Shown here: piece after piece, positions 16,793 to 24,730 of the stretch
Layout of the letters: every line of letters starts with the position of its first letter
How positions within the stretch are numbered: the first letter of the stretch is position 1
Source: a virus
DNA length: 47,502 nucleotides
Strand: one strand, 5' to 3'
Virus record (IMG/VR): IMGVR_UViG_3300033064_003504
Span: 1-47,502 of that record
Notes under the pieces: model-generated
Told to the model about the DNA's origin: nothing
Databases searched by the model: none
The model's input: only the letters and a program-made list of their open reading frames with translations
Position numbers and translations under genes: made by a program

Positions 16793-19256
16793 ATGCCCTT
16801 GGAGTCCTTGGAATGATAGGATTTGAATCCTCTTCGCTGAACAATGGGGCTGCACAGGACAAGATTAGGTAACGTAATGCATCCATAGCATGATCGCAGT
16901 TACTTGTCAAGACTCCATTAGCATAGTACATACCATTAGCAGTTTTCAAGTTGTAAACTGGCTTCTTTCCTTGTCTTGTGTCCTGCACTGATAGTACACG
17001 CCCCTGGACAATGTTGTGATGGATTATTTTTGTGAACATATTTCTTTTTACCGCATGTTTTACAGATTCTCCATTCATAGTATCTATTCTCTTTATTATA
17101 TTGATTAGATCTACAGTTTGAATTGCAGAATGCTGGAGGTCTCCACTTTCTAACGATCTTGGATTTAAATTCTTTATTACAGAATTTACAAATATACGTT
17201 TTAAGTGGCTTCTCGTTTTGATGAATTCTTGTATGGTCTGCAATATCGAGACACATAAGATTTTGAGGATGGTTATTAAGAGAATTACCGTCCTCGTGAT
17301 GAATCTGACACCCTGTAGGAATTTCTCTCTTATAAACCTTTTTCCATAGCTCAACATGGTACCTCTTTTTTGTGGAAGTGTTGACAAAATAGTCTCTTCT
17401 TGATCTTCCTGATTTTGTATCAGGAGCATCTGGATAACGATAATACACAACTCCGTCAAGCCAGACTTCTTCCCTTGATCCATGGGCATCGCTTCTTTGT
17501 TTTCTATTACGCATATATGATCATTGTATTTTATGTCACTCATAGCAGTCAACCCTTTTCCTATAACAAAAACCTGATGACCTGGAGTCGCTTCAAGTGT
17601 AGTATTCTTTGTTTGTATAATCATTGTTTCTTCAACACCTGTACAGTTAGACTCTAGTACTTCAGTGAATCCTCCTGCGCTCAACACAAAATCTCCCACA
17701 GAAACATCTGATATACTTTTTTCTCCAGAGTTGGTAATTACATTGACATTTTTAGGAAAACATTTCTTAATCGGGACTTCATACAGAGATTGATCGAGAG
17801 TCCCTACTCTTTCCTTTGGCCAGCGATACAGATCAAACTCCTCTCGGGTTTTAATGCAGTCCTTTGTAATGAATAGCCTTGGTGATCCAAGCACAGATTC
17901 CCCGTCCTCAGTTCTCTTATATGGATTCGGATGCATAGGATCCCACTGCAGGTACTCCTTCATACGCGCTAGACCTGAAGCAATATCATTCTGCGTTCCA
18001 GGACGACAGATAACCTTGTGCCTTCTGAAGTCATCGGCAATAGAGTATCGGTGCTCCTCTCCTGGCTTGTAGATAAAGTTCACCTGTGTCTTATTGAAGA
18101 TACTCGGGTCTGGGAACTTGATGTACACATAACCATCTGAGTCCATCGGTGCGTACTCATGGAGCCACATAGAAGCTTCTTTAATAGGGCAATCCCTTCT
18201 ATAGAATTCCCGGAAGACCGTGAAGTTGTTGTCATGATCCTGATTCACAAAGAGGAATACCATAGGGTTGGTCTGACCGTAGTCCATACAGATATCGAAG
18301 TTCTTGAAATCTTGACTATGGATCATATTGAGATTCTCATGGTATTCACCATAGACTTTTCCAGTAGAGAAGATGAAGGCTTCCTCTGGTTCTGACGGAT
18401 AGAGCTCAGGCATACGTTCTCGCAGCTCATACTTCTTATGGTCCCACCAGAGCATCTGCTCCTTTGAGAGAGGTGTTCCATCAGAGTTTCTGTACTTTGC
18501 TTCAATCACCTTACATTCATCTGGGAAGAATAGCCTGTCATCTGACTCCCAGTGTGTTGCATTCTGTGGATCATCGAACCAGGGGAAGAAGAGAGGTAGC
18601 CATTCTGGCTTCTCTCCTGACTGTAGTATATTCCAGTTATTCATGAAGGTTCGCTCAAACCAATTTCCTCTACCGTTGGCCGTAGACTCGCACAAACAGA
18701 CGTTTCCAGGCGATAGAGATTCAAGGGAGTCCTGAAACTTTGCCTCATCTTCGAAGTATGCAATCTCAGAAAAGTGAAGGTACGTCGGTGTCATACCTCG
18801 GGCTTCAACGTCAATGGAGTACTTGGATCCAGTGCGCTTCACTACGATCTCTGACTTCGTGGTGTACTCGAGCTCGGGCAAAAGACTTGGATTCGTATCC
18901 TGCAGAGTCTTAATGGCGAAGTTCGGGATATCATGGAACAGCTCTGTCACTGTCTGCTTACGGTGAGCAATGGAACGACACATCTGGTTCGGGCTGTATA
19001 AAGCCTTGTCCAGGAGATAGATAGCGATCCCTGTGGTTACTCCGAGCTTACGTGGCTTCAGGATGATGACGCGCTTATGGCCATCCTCTAGAGCCTGATA
19101 GATAATCCTCTGTGTCCTATTCGGGACAAAGATGATACGTCTACCCTCAAGCCCTCTGTTCTTTGTTCTGATACTGTATAAATTATTGAGTCGCCAGTAT
19201 TGATCTCCGGCAATTCTCTCGAGAGCCGACTGCTGATCCACCTGTGCATCTTGCAT
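16728..19256 (-). CDS. terL: Terminase large subunit, intein-containing precursor
   Basis: 842-residue precursor; 554 residues remain after removal of the intein (residues 499-786). ATPase motifs: Walker A-like KPRKLGVTT (67-75), Walker B-like YLHFSEIA (about 159-166), motif III CESTANG (189-195). The RNase H-like nuclease begins at DICMDYGQ (Asp325), and its last catalytic motif DHAMDALRY follows the intein. The protein translocates DNA into the prohead and cuts concatemers. A TTG six codons upstream is open, but TTG and its neighbours form an extended -10 (TGCTATACT), so the ATG at 19256 is preferred and the mRNA would be leaderless. Confidence 0.92.
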   Translation of the reverse strand: MQDAQVDQQSALERIAGDQYWRLNNLYSIRTKNRGLEGRRIIFVPNRTQRIIYQALEDGHKRVIILKPRKLGVTTGIAIYLLDKALYSPNQMCRSIAHRKQTVTELFHDIPNFAIKTLQDTNPSLLPELEYTTKSEIVVKRTGSKYSIDVEARGMTPTYLHFSEIAYFEDEAKFQDSLESLSPGNVCLCESTANGRGNWFERTFMNNWNILQSGEKPEWLPLFFPWFDDPQNATHWESDDRLFFPDECKVIEAKYRNSDGTPLSKEQMLWWDHKKYELRERMPELYPSEPEEAFIFSTGKVYGEYHENLNMIHSQDFKNFDICMDYGQTNPMVFLFVNQDHDNNFTVFREFYRRDCPIKEASMWLHEYAPMDSDGYVYIKFPDPSIFNKTQVNFIYKPGEEHRYSIADDFRRHKVICRPGTQNDIASGLARMKEYLQWDPMHPNPYKRTEDGESVLGSPRLFITKDCIKTREEFDLYRWPKERVGTLDQSLYEVPIKKCFPKNVNVITNSGEKSISDVSVGDFVLSAGGFTEVLESNCTGVEETMIIQTKNTTLEATPGHQVFVIGKGLTAMSDIKYNDHICVIENKEAMPMDQGKKSGLTELCIIVIQMLLIQNQEDQEETILSTLPQKRGTMLSYGKRFIREKFLQGVRFITRTVILLITILKILCVSILQTIQEFIKTRSHLKRIFVNSVIKNLNPRSLESGDLQHSAIQTVDLINIIKRIDTMNGESVKHAVKRNMFTKIIHHNIVQGRVLSVQDTRQGKKPVYNLKTANGMYYANGVLTSNCDHAMDALRYLILSCAAPLFSEEDSNPIIPRTPRAFMKQLEDAEYEYQKEKALDVC
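16936..17514 (-). CDS. HNH homing endonuclease nested out of frame in the intein
   Basis: 192 residues, in the -1 frame relative to terL. The HNH core is GCQIHHEDGNSLNNHPQNL (about 81-99), followed by DHTRIHQ. Two Cys4-type zinc fingers follow (CKFC with CNSNC; CKTCG with a Cys pair near the end). The last roughly 20 codons are dual-coded with intein block F. A TGA lies three codons before the ATG, so it is not a simple frame continuation. A promoter-like TTGACT-18-TACAAT ends 8 nt before the ATG. This is the likely agent of intein mobility. Its fold is clear; independent expression is inference. Confidence 0.88.
   Translation of the reverse strand: MRNRKQRSDAHGSREEVWLDGVVYYRYPDAPDTKSGRSRRDYFVNTSTKKRYHVELWKKVYKREIPTGCQIHHEDGNSLNNHPQNLMCLDIADHTRIHQNEKPLKTYICKFCNKEFKSKIVRKWRPPAFCNSNCRSNQYNKENRYYEWRICKTCGKKKYVHKNNPSQHCPGACTISAGHKTRKEASLQLENC
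17523..17552 (-). promoter_or_regulatory. Candidate leaderless promoter for the nested HNH gene
   Basis: TTGACT (17552-17547), 18-bp spacer, TACAAT (17528-17523); each box has five of six consensus bases. Transcription would begin at or next to the HNH ATG at 17514. It lies inside intein coding sequence, so it must satisfy two constraints at once. Confidence 0.55.
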
Positions 19257-19264
19257 ATATGGAG

Positions 19265-19273
19265 AGTATAGCA
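19265..19273 (-). promoter_or_regulatory. Extended -10 promoter of terL
   Basis: TG-C-TATACT on the minus strand, ending 8 nt before the terL ATG at 19256, with no recognisable -35 box. The spacing predicts a leaderless mRNA. TGC-TATATT at 31395 and TGC-TATTAT at 36165 share the same extended -10 form. Confidence 0.5.
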
Positions 19274-19281
19274 AATCGGAA

Positions 19282-20442
19282 ATGGAATTAATATATGAAA
19301 TGCTCTCACCTATGTATGGTGAACTTATGGGCTTAACCGATTTAGAAAATCAGAAATTCGATGACGACGGCAATGTGAAAACGCGGCCATCATCAGGAAT
19401 CACAAGTATAGTGAATAGCACAGCAGTATTACTTGCTGCAGGGGCTGTATACACTGGAATCTGGGAAGATGTTGATGATTATAATGCAGTTATTGTCGCC
19501 GTAAAGACAGATCAGAATGGTACATTCAGTGTCCAGTTCTCACCAGATGGAATAAACCAAGACTCTACACTCACTCGTTATTACAGGACCAATCAGATTG
19601 AACCACCTCATAGATTTACCGTTACACGTAAATATGTTAGGGTAGTCTTTACGAATACCAGTGCTTCAGATCAAACATATCTACGTCTACAGACAATGTT
19701 TGGAATCAAGGGGGATCTAAATGCACCTACGGACTCCATACTTGCACAGGACTTTGATGCTATTGTTGTACGTCCAACCAATTATAACGCTGAGGTAGCC
19801 CTAGGGCGAAGGCAAGGTGCAACACTCTGGAATAAGTTTGGATACAACTCAGATGTAGATATAGGAACAGAAGTTATTGCTTCATGGGGAGGAACATTTG
19901 TTCCAATGACAACAGCCAGGACTCTATCAGTTGTATCAACTGACGCAGCAGATGATGGTTCCCCAGCAGGAACAGGAGCTAACAGTATTATTATCTATGG
20001 TGTAGACGCAAACAGACAGGCTCAGACAGTTGTTGTAACAATGAACGGTACAACACCAGTCGTTACTACAGAGACATGGCTTGGTGTAAATCGTTTATCT
20101 ATATACATATCTGGCACAGGAAAGGTAAACGCAGGAACAATAACAGCTACAGCTACTACAGATTCAACAATACAAGGACAGATACCGATAGGAGTAGGAA
20201 CATCACAACAATGTATATTCTTCACACAGTTAGATCATCAGGCTATTACTGAATGGCTTACATTGAACACACTAAAGCAAGCAGGAGCTAACCCCGTAGT
20301 AACAATTAAAGGATGGGTGTATTCAGCAGTCTCCAATTCAAAATACGAAGTAGTAAGACATTCTATAGACACTGCCGTAGAGAACCATGTTGAACTAAAT
20401 CCACCACTCCCATTCCCAATAGGTGAAAGATCATGCTTCTAG
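19282..20442 (+). CDS. Virion structural protein ending at an amber codon
   Basis: 386 residues, beta-rich, Thr/Val/Asn-rich, with repeats of strand-turn elements such as LGVNRLSIYISGTGKVNAGTITATATT and a C-terminal segment YEVVRHSIDTAVENHVELNPP. It looks like a phage surface or tail-associated protein. It stands alone on the plus strand, divergent from terL by a few bases. The frame continues past the TAG for 26 more sense codons to a TAA at 20521, and the extension reads as a natural continuation of the last beta-strand. Starts at the 7th or 11th residue are also possible. Confidence 0.7.
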   Translation: MELIYEMLSPMYGELMGLTDLENQKFDDDGNVKTRPSSGITSIVNSTAVLLAAGAVYTGIWEDVDDYNAVIVAVKTDQNGTFSVQFSPDGINQDSTLTRYYRTNQIEPPHRFTVTRKYVRVVFTNTSASDQTYLRLQTMFGIKGDLNAPTDSILAQDFDAIVVRPTNYNAEVALGRRQGATLWNKFGYNSDVDIGTEVIASWGGTFVPMTTARTLSVVSTDAADDGSPAGTGANSIIIYGVDANRQAQTVVVTMNGTTPVVTTETWLGVNRLSIYISGTGKVNAGTITATATTDSTIQGQIPIGVGTSQQCIFFTQLDHQAITEWLTLNTLKQAGANPVVTIKGWVYSAVSNSKYEVVRHSIDTAVENHVELNPPLPFPIGERSCF

Positions 20443-20523
20443 CTAGAGGCTACAACAGATAAAGCAGACACTATTGTCAATGCACGATTTAGCTTGATTG
20501 AGGTTCGGGATGCTGATGCCTAA
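20440..20523 (+). other. In-frame extension after amber codon
   Basis: TAG at 20440-20442 is followed in frame by 26 codons (LEATTDKADTIVNARFSLIE, then VRDADA) and TAA. The expected residue at the TAG is aromatic or polar (SCF-x-LEATTD), and TGG to TAG is one base change. Other genes here end at TAG, so a genome-wide amber reassignment is unlikely. Readthrough, a recent nonsense mutation or an assembly error remain. The extension overlaps the 3' end of the convergent gene by 35 bp. Confidence 0.5.
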
Positions 20524-20908
20524 TAATATAAAGCCGTATAGCCTCATAGTTGATCTTATCAATACAGTTGTCATCCTGATGGCAGTTCTTTTCTCTTGAG
20601 ATCTTCAGAGCAATAAGGACCTGAGAAAGGATCACCGGATCTATTCCATCGTCCCCGAAGTTTGCCTTATAGATGTAACAGGTGTCCTGAAAGTTCTCTA
20701 GAACCTCTCCATACTTCTCTCCGCGTTCATCTGCGATATCTGCAGCTTCACGTAGAATTGGACCGTAAGAGGCCACTTGTTTCTCTCCTTCAAAACATTC
20801 CTTACAACTATTTCCATTAAGGTCACTATAGATATGATTACCTTTGGGTAGAATTTTTTCACATGATATACATTCTGAATTATTTCTTGATTCTCTTGCT
20901 GCGGTCAT
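20489..20908 (-). CDS. Phage protein with Cys4 zinc finger and DUF6378-like domain
   Basis: 139 residues. The N-terminal third carries CISC and CKEC pairs (about 14-37), a probable zinc ribbon. The rest reads GEKYGEVLENFQDTCYIY, then ISREKNCHQDDNCIDKINYEAI, the pattern of a small phage family (DUF6378-like, helical, acidic residues as in MazG-type folds). It may act on nucleotides, but that is not shown. The ATG overlaps the exonuclease stop (ATGA) and ACCCC lies 7 nt upstream. It is the last gene of the replication/recombination unit. Confidence 0.6.
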   Translation of the reverse strand: MTAARESRNNSECISCEKILPKGNHIYSDLNGNSCKECFEGEKQVASYGPILREAADIADERGEKYGEVLENFQDTCYIYKANFGDDGIDPVILSQVLIALKISREKNCHQDDNCIDKINYEAIRLYIIRHQHPEPQSS

Positions 20909-21594
20909 ATTAAGTGGGGTAAATAATGTTTAATAGATTTAAAAATACTCTTATCGAAGTCATCCTGCTGCAGTACCCAGGATATATAGTCAGTAGGCAG
21001 ATCGATGATCTTCTTCCCTCTGTGCTTTCCGAAGGGCATAGTTTCTGGGATGCCGTTGCTGATCTCTAACCACTTGGCAATTGTTTCATCGTCAGTAATA
21101 CCAATGTCTTGTTGAATTTTCAACATATGAGCGAAGAGTCCGATCATTACCATAACGTCACCCAGGGCATCATGCGCCTTCAGATCTTCATCTGGTACAG
21201 GGAATCCAATACGATCTTTCAGGTCCTGCAGCTTATGATTTGGCTCTCCTCTGAGTACATGACGTGCGACCTTACAGGTACAGATGTGTTGTGCAGGAAC
21301 GATACCTTCCTGAGCCAGCACCTTTAGGTCGTAGTCCGCATTATGGCAGACGACGATGCTCTCCTTAGCGAGATCTTGTAAATCATAGAAATGATCCGAC
21401 CCCGGGAATAACAACTTATCTTTTAAGGACTCCATGCTAATCCCGTGCACCTTCTCAGCACCTTCTTCTATTGGTTCAGTAGGAAGGAAGTATTCCATAC
21501 AGCGTTCCCCTGTTGGATGATGCTCCCAGGCAAGCTGAATGAGCCTGTTATGTGTGAAGCCTGTAGTTTCTGTATCAAGGAAGAGTAGGTTCAT
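20905..21594 (-). CDS. DnaQ-like DEDDh 3'-5' exonuclease
   Basis: 229 residues from ATG 21594. That start is fixed by an ATGA overlap with the upstream gene, and a longer frame is ignored. ExoI motif FLDTETTG (Asp7, Glu9), ExoII HNADYD, ExoIII KAHDALGDV (His and Asp) give the DEDDh set. The C-terminal about 45 residues carry MPFGKHRGKKIIDLPTDYI, a DUF3820-like module often fused to such nucleases. It removes nucleotides from DNA or RNA 3' ends. With no phage polymerase visible it may proofread for the host enzyme or act in recombination. Confidence 0.85.
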   Translation of the reverse strand: MNLLFLDTETTGFTHNRLIQLAWEHHPTGERCMEYFLPTEPIEEGAEKVHGISMESLKDKLLFPGSDHFYDLQDLAKESIVVCHNADYDLKVLAQEGIVPAQHICTCKVARHVLRGEPNHKLQDLKDRIGFPVPDEDLKAHDALGDVMVMIGLFAHMLKIQQDIGITDDETIAKWLEISNGIPETMPFGKHRGKKIIDLPTDYISWVLQQDDFDKSIFKSIKHYLPHLI

Positions 21595-21812
21595 CGTGTG
21601 TAGGGAATAAGAACGAATGCTAGAGCATTGACGCTTATGAGACAGAAGAAGTATAAGAGACAAGCCCTCCAGAGAGAGTACTGACTAAATGGACCAGGAA
21701 TATAGGACCTGGATAAATGCCAGCCAATAGGGAATCCGGCAAGCCAGAGAACTGTAGATAGCGTCTGAAAGATGTATACGAATGCCAGTGATATAAATTG
21801 AGTATCGTTCAT
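21591..21812 (-). CDS. Small two-span membrane protein
   Basis: 73 residues with two hydrophobic helices (about 8-28 and 48-68). It is joined to its neighbours by ATGA overlaps on both sides, so translation is coupled. The function is unknown. It might tether the replication complex to the membrane, but this is only a guess from position. Confidence 0.6.
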   Translation of the reverse strand: MNDTQFISLAFVYIFQTLSTVLWLAGFPIGWHLSRSYIPGPFSQYSLWRACLLYFFCLISVNALAFVLIPYTR

Positions 21813-22012
21813 ATGTTCTTGAGGGAATTAATTAAGCGATTATTAGCATGACATGCCTGTACAAGGAGCGCCTGCGTAAGTAGATCTGGATCCTTTGCCA
21901 CTAGAGCCTTGAGCTCATCAGATAGAACGAATATGGCACGTTCATGTATCTCCTCTACAGGGGACTGCTTAACCTTTACTGGTCTCTTCTTCTGCTGTGG
22001 ATTCTTAGTCAT
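21809..22012 (-). CDS. Small hypothetical protein
   Basis: 67 residues, basic N-terminus (KKRPVKVKQ) and a helical C-terminal half. No family recognised. Its stop overlaps the next start. A 51-bp gap separates it from the ATPase gene upstream. It belongs to the replication/recombination operon. Confidence 0.55.
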   Translation of the reverse strand: MTKNPQQKKRPVKVKQSPVEEIHERAIFVLSDELKALVAKDPDLLTQALLVQACHANNRLINSLKNI

Positions 22013-22063
22013 AGTATGAAAAGTAGAAAATAAATGCGAATATTATACCAATAAGAGCTTCCA

Positions 22064-23299
22064 TTATTCTTTACTGGAATCGGATACAACCTCTCCATCT
22101 TCAATAACAAACCCCATTTCTCCTGAATCGTCAACCATCTCGACGAACACCTGGAAGTCATGTGCCTGAGCCATCACTCCTAAGGCCTTTAAATTATCTT
22201 TGTCTAGCAAGGATCCATCCTTGACTATCATGACCCTTAGATCGGGATTCTGGGACATACCGATGGCAGTACTCACTTTGATCTGTTCTGAGGAGGACAG
22301 CTGACCGAATGGAATATCTCTAAATGTGACCTCATCACCTACAAGGGAAAGCCCTTCTACTGGCATCTCAGCCTTATCTAAGGCATCGAGCTTCTCCTGG
22401 TCCAGCTTCTTTATGAAGGCAGTTCCAGAATCATACTTGTCAGCCTGCTCCTTGTACTCTGCAGTGAGTTTCTTCTGATCTTTCTTAATTCTTATATTTT
22501 TATTAACTAATTCAGCATTATCAATTTCATCCTGGATAACTGATAGATCTTTTTTCACCCTACCAGCCATGTAATCTTTTGCATCCGTCTGCTTCGCTTT
22601 GGCAATTTCAAGTGCATCTTCTAATTTTTCGACCTCTGCTGTCGCATCTCGTAATACTGATACACCCTTATCAAAGTCATAGTTATTATCGGTTTGCTCC
22701 TGATTCTGCTTCAATAGATCCGCTACTACCACCTCTTCATCAGGAGTATTACTCGGGAAGTCTGGAAGTGACTCAACCGCACCCTGTAAGCGATCACGCT
22801 CACGGCCTATGTCTGTACGCTTAGCAAAGACCTCTGCACGTTTTGCTTCATGCTCATCAAGGTCGATCTCAATATCTACAATAGAGAGGAGTAGCTCCTT
22901 CTGATCTTTCATCTTCATTCGGGTGAACTCTAGAGGATCGAAGCTGAGATCTCCGAGGATCTGATCGAGCATCTTCTGTGGAGAAGAGAACTTCTCCCCT
23001 TTAGATCCAATGACAGAGAGTGATTCCTTTCCTCCGGCTATCCAAGTTCGACGGACTGTATAATCATCGAGCTCTACCTCTACCCAGGCTTTCTTCTCTC
23101 CATATCTTACAGTCTTTGTCGTAAGCCTAGCGACATCTGACTTACTCCCGCCAAGAGCGAGGACCATAGAATTGATCAGTGAGCTTTTACCCTCACCATT
23201 TTTTCCAGAGATGATGATGGTGTTACCCTTTTCATCTAGGGAGATGTCGAATAGCTTCATTCGCATCATATTCTCGCCGCGTAGTGCATGTACTTTCAT
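22064..23299 (-). CDS. RecF/SMC-type recombination ATPase
   Basis: 411 residues. Walker A is SGKNGEGKSS (31-40). A long coiled-coil hairpin (about 150-300) is followed by an ABC-like signature region (FGQLSSSEQIKVSTAIG) and a Walker B-like LRVMIVKDGSLLD. This is the compact SMC/RecF arrangement of phage recombination ATPases that partner a nuclease, as in SbcCD or T4 gp46/47. The PD-(D/E)XK nuclease two genes upstream is the obvious partner. The usual Asp-Glu of Walker B is replaced by Lys-Asp. Confidence 0.82.
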   Translation of the reverse strand: MKVHALRGENMMRMKLFDISLDEKGNTIIISGKNGEGKSSLINSMVLALGGSKSDVARLTTKTVRYGEKKAWVEVELDDYTVRRTWIAGGKESLSVIGSKGEKFSSPQKMLDQILGDLSFDPLEFTRMKMKDQKELLLSIVDIEIDLDEHEAKRAEVFAKRTDIGRERDRLQGAVESLPDFPSNTPDEEVVVADLLKQNQEQTDNNYDFDKGVSVLRDATAEVEKLEDALEIAKAKQTDAKDYMAGRVKKDLSVIQDEIDNAELVNKNIRIKKDQKKLTAEYKEQADKYDSGTAFIKKLDQEKLDALDKAEMPVEGLSLVGDEVTFRDIPFGQLSSSEQIKVSTAIGMSQNPDLRVMIVKDGSLLDKDNLKALGVMAQAHDFQVFVEMVDDSGEMGFVIEDGEVVSDSSKE

Positions 23300-23316
23300 A
23301 CTGTAGATTAGAAAAA

Positions 23317-23598
23317 TTAAATAAAAATAGTATCGCCTTCTGTCCAGGCAACAGATTCCTGATTGTATGTTTCTCGTACACGTTTAATTAAATGCTTCAA
23401 GGCATCAATATTCTTATCCTCTATCGTAAAAACGAAAGCAGCATTCTGCCAGGTCTGCCAGTTTTCAGATCCTGCCTTAAAGTGCATCTCTGCACAGCAA
23501 TCATGCACTGCGTTCCTTATAGCCCCAAAGAAGTCTGACCAGTCTCTCTGCGAGAGCTTATCATCTGAATTGCCGATCTGGACCGTGATTGTTTTCAT
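23317..23598 (-). CDS. Small hypothetical protein between nuclease and ATPase genes
   Basis: 93 residues starting MKTITVQIG at 23598. A longer frame exists, but only this ATG has an ACCC motif upstream. Mixed alpha/beta, with SDFFGAIRNAVHDCCAEMHF and a Trp-rich middle. No family recognised. Sandwiched between the nuclease and the ATPase it could be an accessory subunit. Confidence 0.6.
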   Translation of the reverse strand: MKTITVQIGNSDDKLSQRDWSDFFGAIRNAVHDCCAEMHFKAGSENWQTWQNAAFVFTIEDKNIDALKHLIKRVRETYNQESVAWTEGDTIFI

Positions 23599-23608
23599 AA
23601 TAATAGGG

Positions 23609-24646
23609 TTAAGGAATGGTAATTTTAGTAATCGTCTTCTTGGCAGATGGTATTGGTTCACCAGATTTCTGTACGACAGAAGTTTCAATAATAGCTTTCT
23701 TTTCTAAAGATGTTGTAGATAACTCTGTACCAGTATGCTCATGTTTATATTCTGGCCTCTTCGCCCAGGCAGGGGTCTCATCCTCCTCCAGGAACTTTCC
23801 ATCCATAGCAGGCTGATCCAGACGAAGCATATCCTCAACTTCAAAGACGCGACGGCAGGACTTAATCTCTCCCCAGGTCCTGACTCCGCTTCGCATCGAG
23901 GACTTCTGATTAGTACGATTCCAGATCCTTTTAGCTGCAAGGAAGTCTTCGAAGTGTTCATCGAGCTCCTGTTCATCCTGACACATCTCGAAGAGGTAGT
24001 TCTTTCTATCGATACCACCGAAGAGGAGAACCCCTACTGCATCGATCTCACCTTCCCCCATCTCCATCCAGGATCTCCTGTAGGCTCCCAGCTGTCCCCA
24101 GAAGGAATCATATATACTCTTTCCCGTCTTAAAGTCCACCATGACTCTAGCAGAGCCGAAGTGCCCCCCAGTGACAATGATATCTGTCGTTCCTGCGAAC
24201 CAAAATTCCCAGGAGTAGAGGGTACACTCAAGCGCAGGTTTACCCGTCAGACGATTAACGAGTGTCGGGTAGCCCATATCAGCATGCCACTCCTTAAAGG
24301 ACTCAAGCCTTCTCCATTCATCGTATGCAAGCATGTCATCATCTCTATGGAATTCTTTTTTATACTCATGAAAGCTCAGGACCTCTCCTTTCACAATGCG
24401 TTCAATGTGCTGATGAACACGTGATCCACGTGCACCTCCTGCATTACGAGCTGAAACAGCATCTCCATATGTCTTCTGTTTAGCGAGCCACTCCATGAAC
24501 TCTCGACCCTTTGGCCAGACGCCTAGCAGCGTAGTCACGCTCGGAGCCTGATCATCAGTGATCTCAATACGCTTCTCTTCAAACCAGATGTCCTTGTCTG
24601 GCATATTGTAGAATCGTTCGCCGCTGGTTGGTGAGAATGTGTACAT
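23609..24646 (-). CDS. PD-(D/E)XK nuclease, Cas4/RecB-like
   Basis: 345 residues. Catalytic motifs: Glu140 (ALECTLYS), GTTD (Asp155), DFKTGK (Asp171 and Lys173), then a QLGAY helix (Gln185, Tyr189), the standard RecB/Cas4-type core. The C-terminal about 80 residues look disordered and Thr/Lys rich. It probably resects double-stranded ends for recombination with the SMC-like ATPase. Its leader can form a hairpin that hides the CCCCC motif next to the start. Confidence 0.85.
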   Translation of the reverse strand: MYTFSPTSGERFYNMPDKDIWFEEKRIEITDDQAPSVTTLLGVWPKGREFMEWLAKQKTYGDAVSARNAGGARGSRVHQHIERIVKGEVLSFHEYKKEFHRDDDMLAYDEWRRLESFKEWHADMGYPTLVNRLTGKPALECTLYSWEFWFAGTTDIIVTGGHFGSARVMVDFKTGKSIYDSFWGQLGAYRRSWMEMGEGEIDAVGVLLFGGIDRKNYLFEMCQDEQELDEHFEDFLAAKRIWNRTNQKSSMRSGVRTWGEIKSCRRVFEVEDMLRLDQPAMDGKFLEEDETPAWAKRPEYKHEHTGTELSTTSLEKKAIIETSVVQKSGEPIPSAKKTITKITIP

Positions 24647-24656
24647 AATTTTAGAA

Positions 24657-24711
24657 GGGGGTCTACGCAGGAATTCAAAACCTTGTGAGCTTTACAGTTA
24701 TCACGACCCCC
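24657..24711 (-). promoter_or_regulatory. Leader hairpin masking the nuclease start signal
   Basis: On the minus strand GGGGGTC (24711-24705) is complementary to GACCCCC (24663-24657), 7 bp closing a 41-nt loop. The CCCCC arm is the C-rich motif 10 nt before the nuclease ATG. If that motif acts in initiation, the hairpin would switch translation off. Confidence 0.45.
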
Positions 24712-24730
24712 AGGGGATAACATATTAAAT

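Larger units (their letters stand above)
16899..17762 (-). mobile_element. Intein in the terminase nuclease motif
   Basis: 288 codons. It begins with Cys1 in the classic block A (CFPKNVNVITNSGEKSISDV, then GDFVLS). Block B carries TPGH. Blocks F and G end VYNLKTANGMYYANGVLTSN, followed by Cys+1 of the extein. The penultimate residue is Ser instead of the usual His. Removal restores IKK-CDHAMDALRY, the catalytic metal-binding motif, so the unspliced terminase should be nuclease-dead. Insertion at an invariant active-site motif is typical of inteins. Between blocks B and F the reading frame carries no intein-like sequence; that stretch encodes an HNH enzyme in another frame. Confidence 0.93.

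Noticed and set aside
17400-17657. Plus-strand ORF across the intein
   Set aside because: Shadow of two overlapping minus-strand frames with no start signal or domain.
19257-19274. TTG start six codons upstream for terL
   Set aside because: The TTG is part of an extended -10 element and no start motif precedes it.
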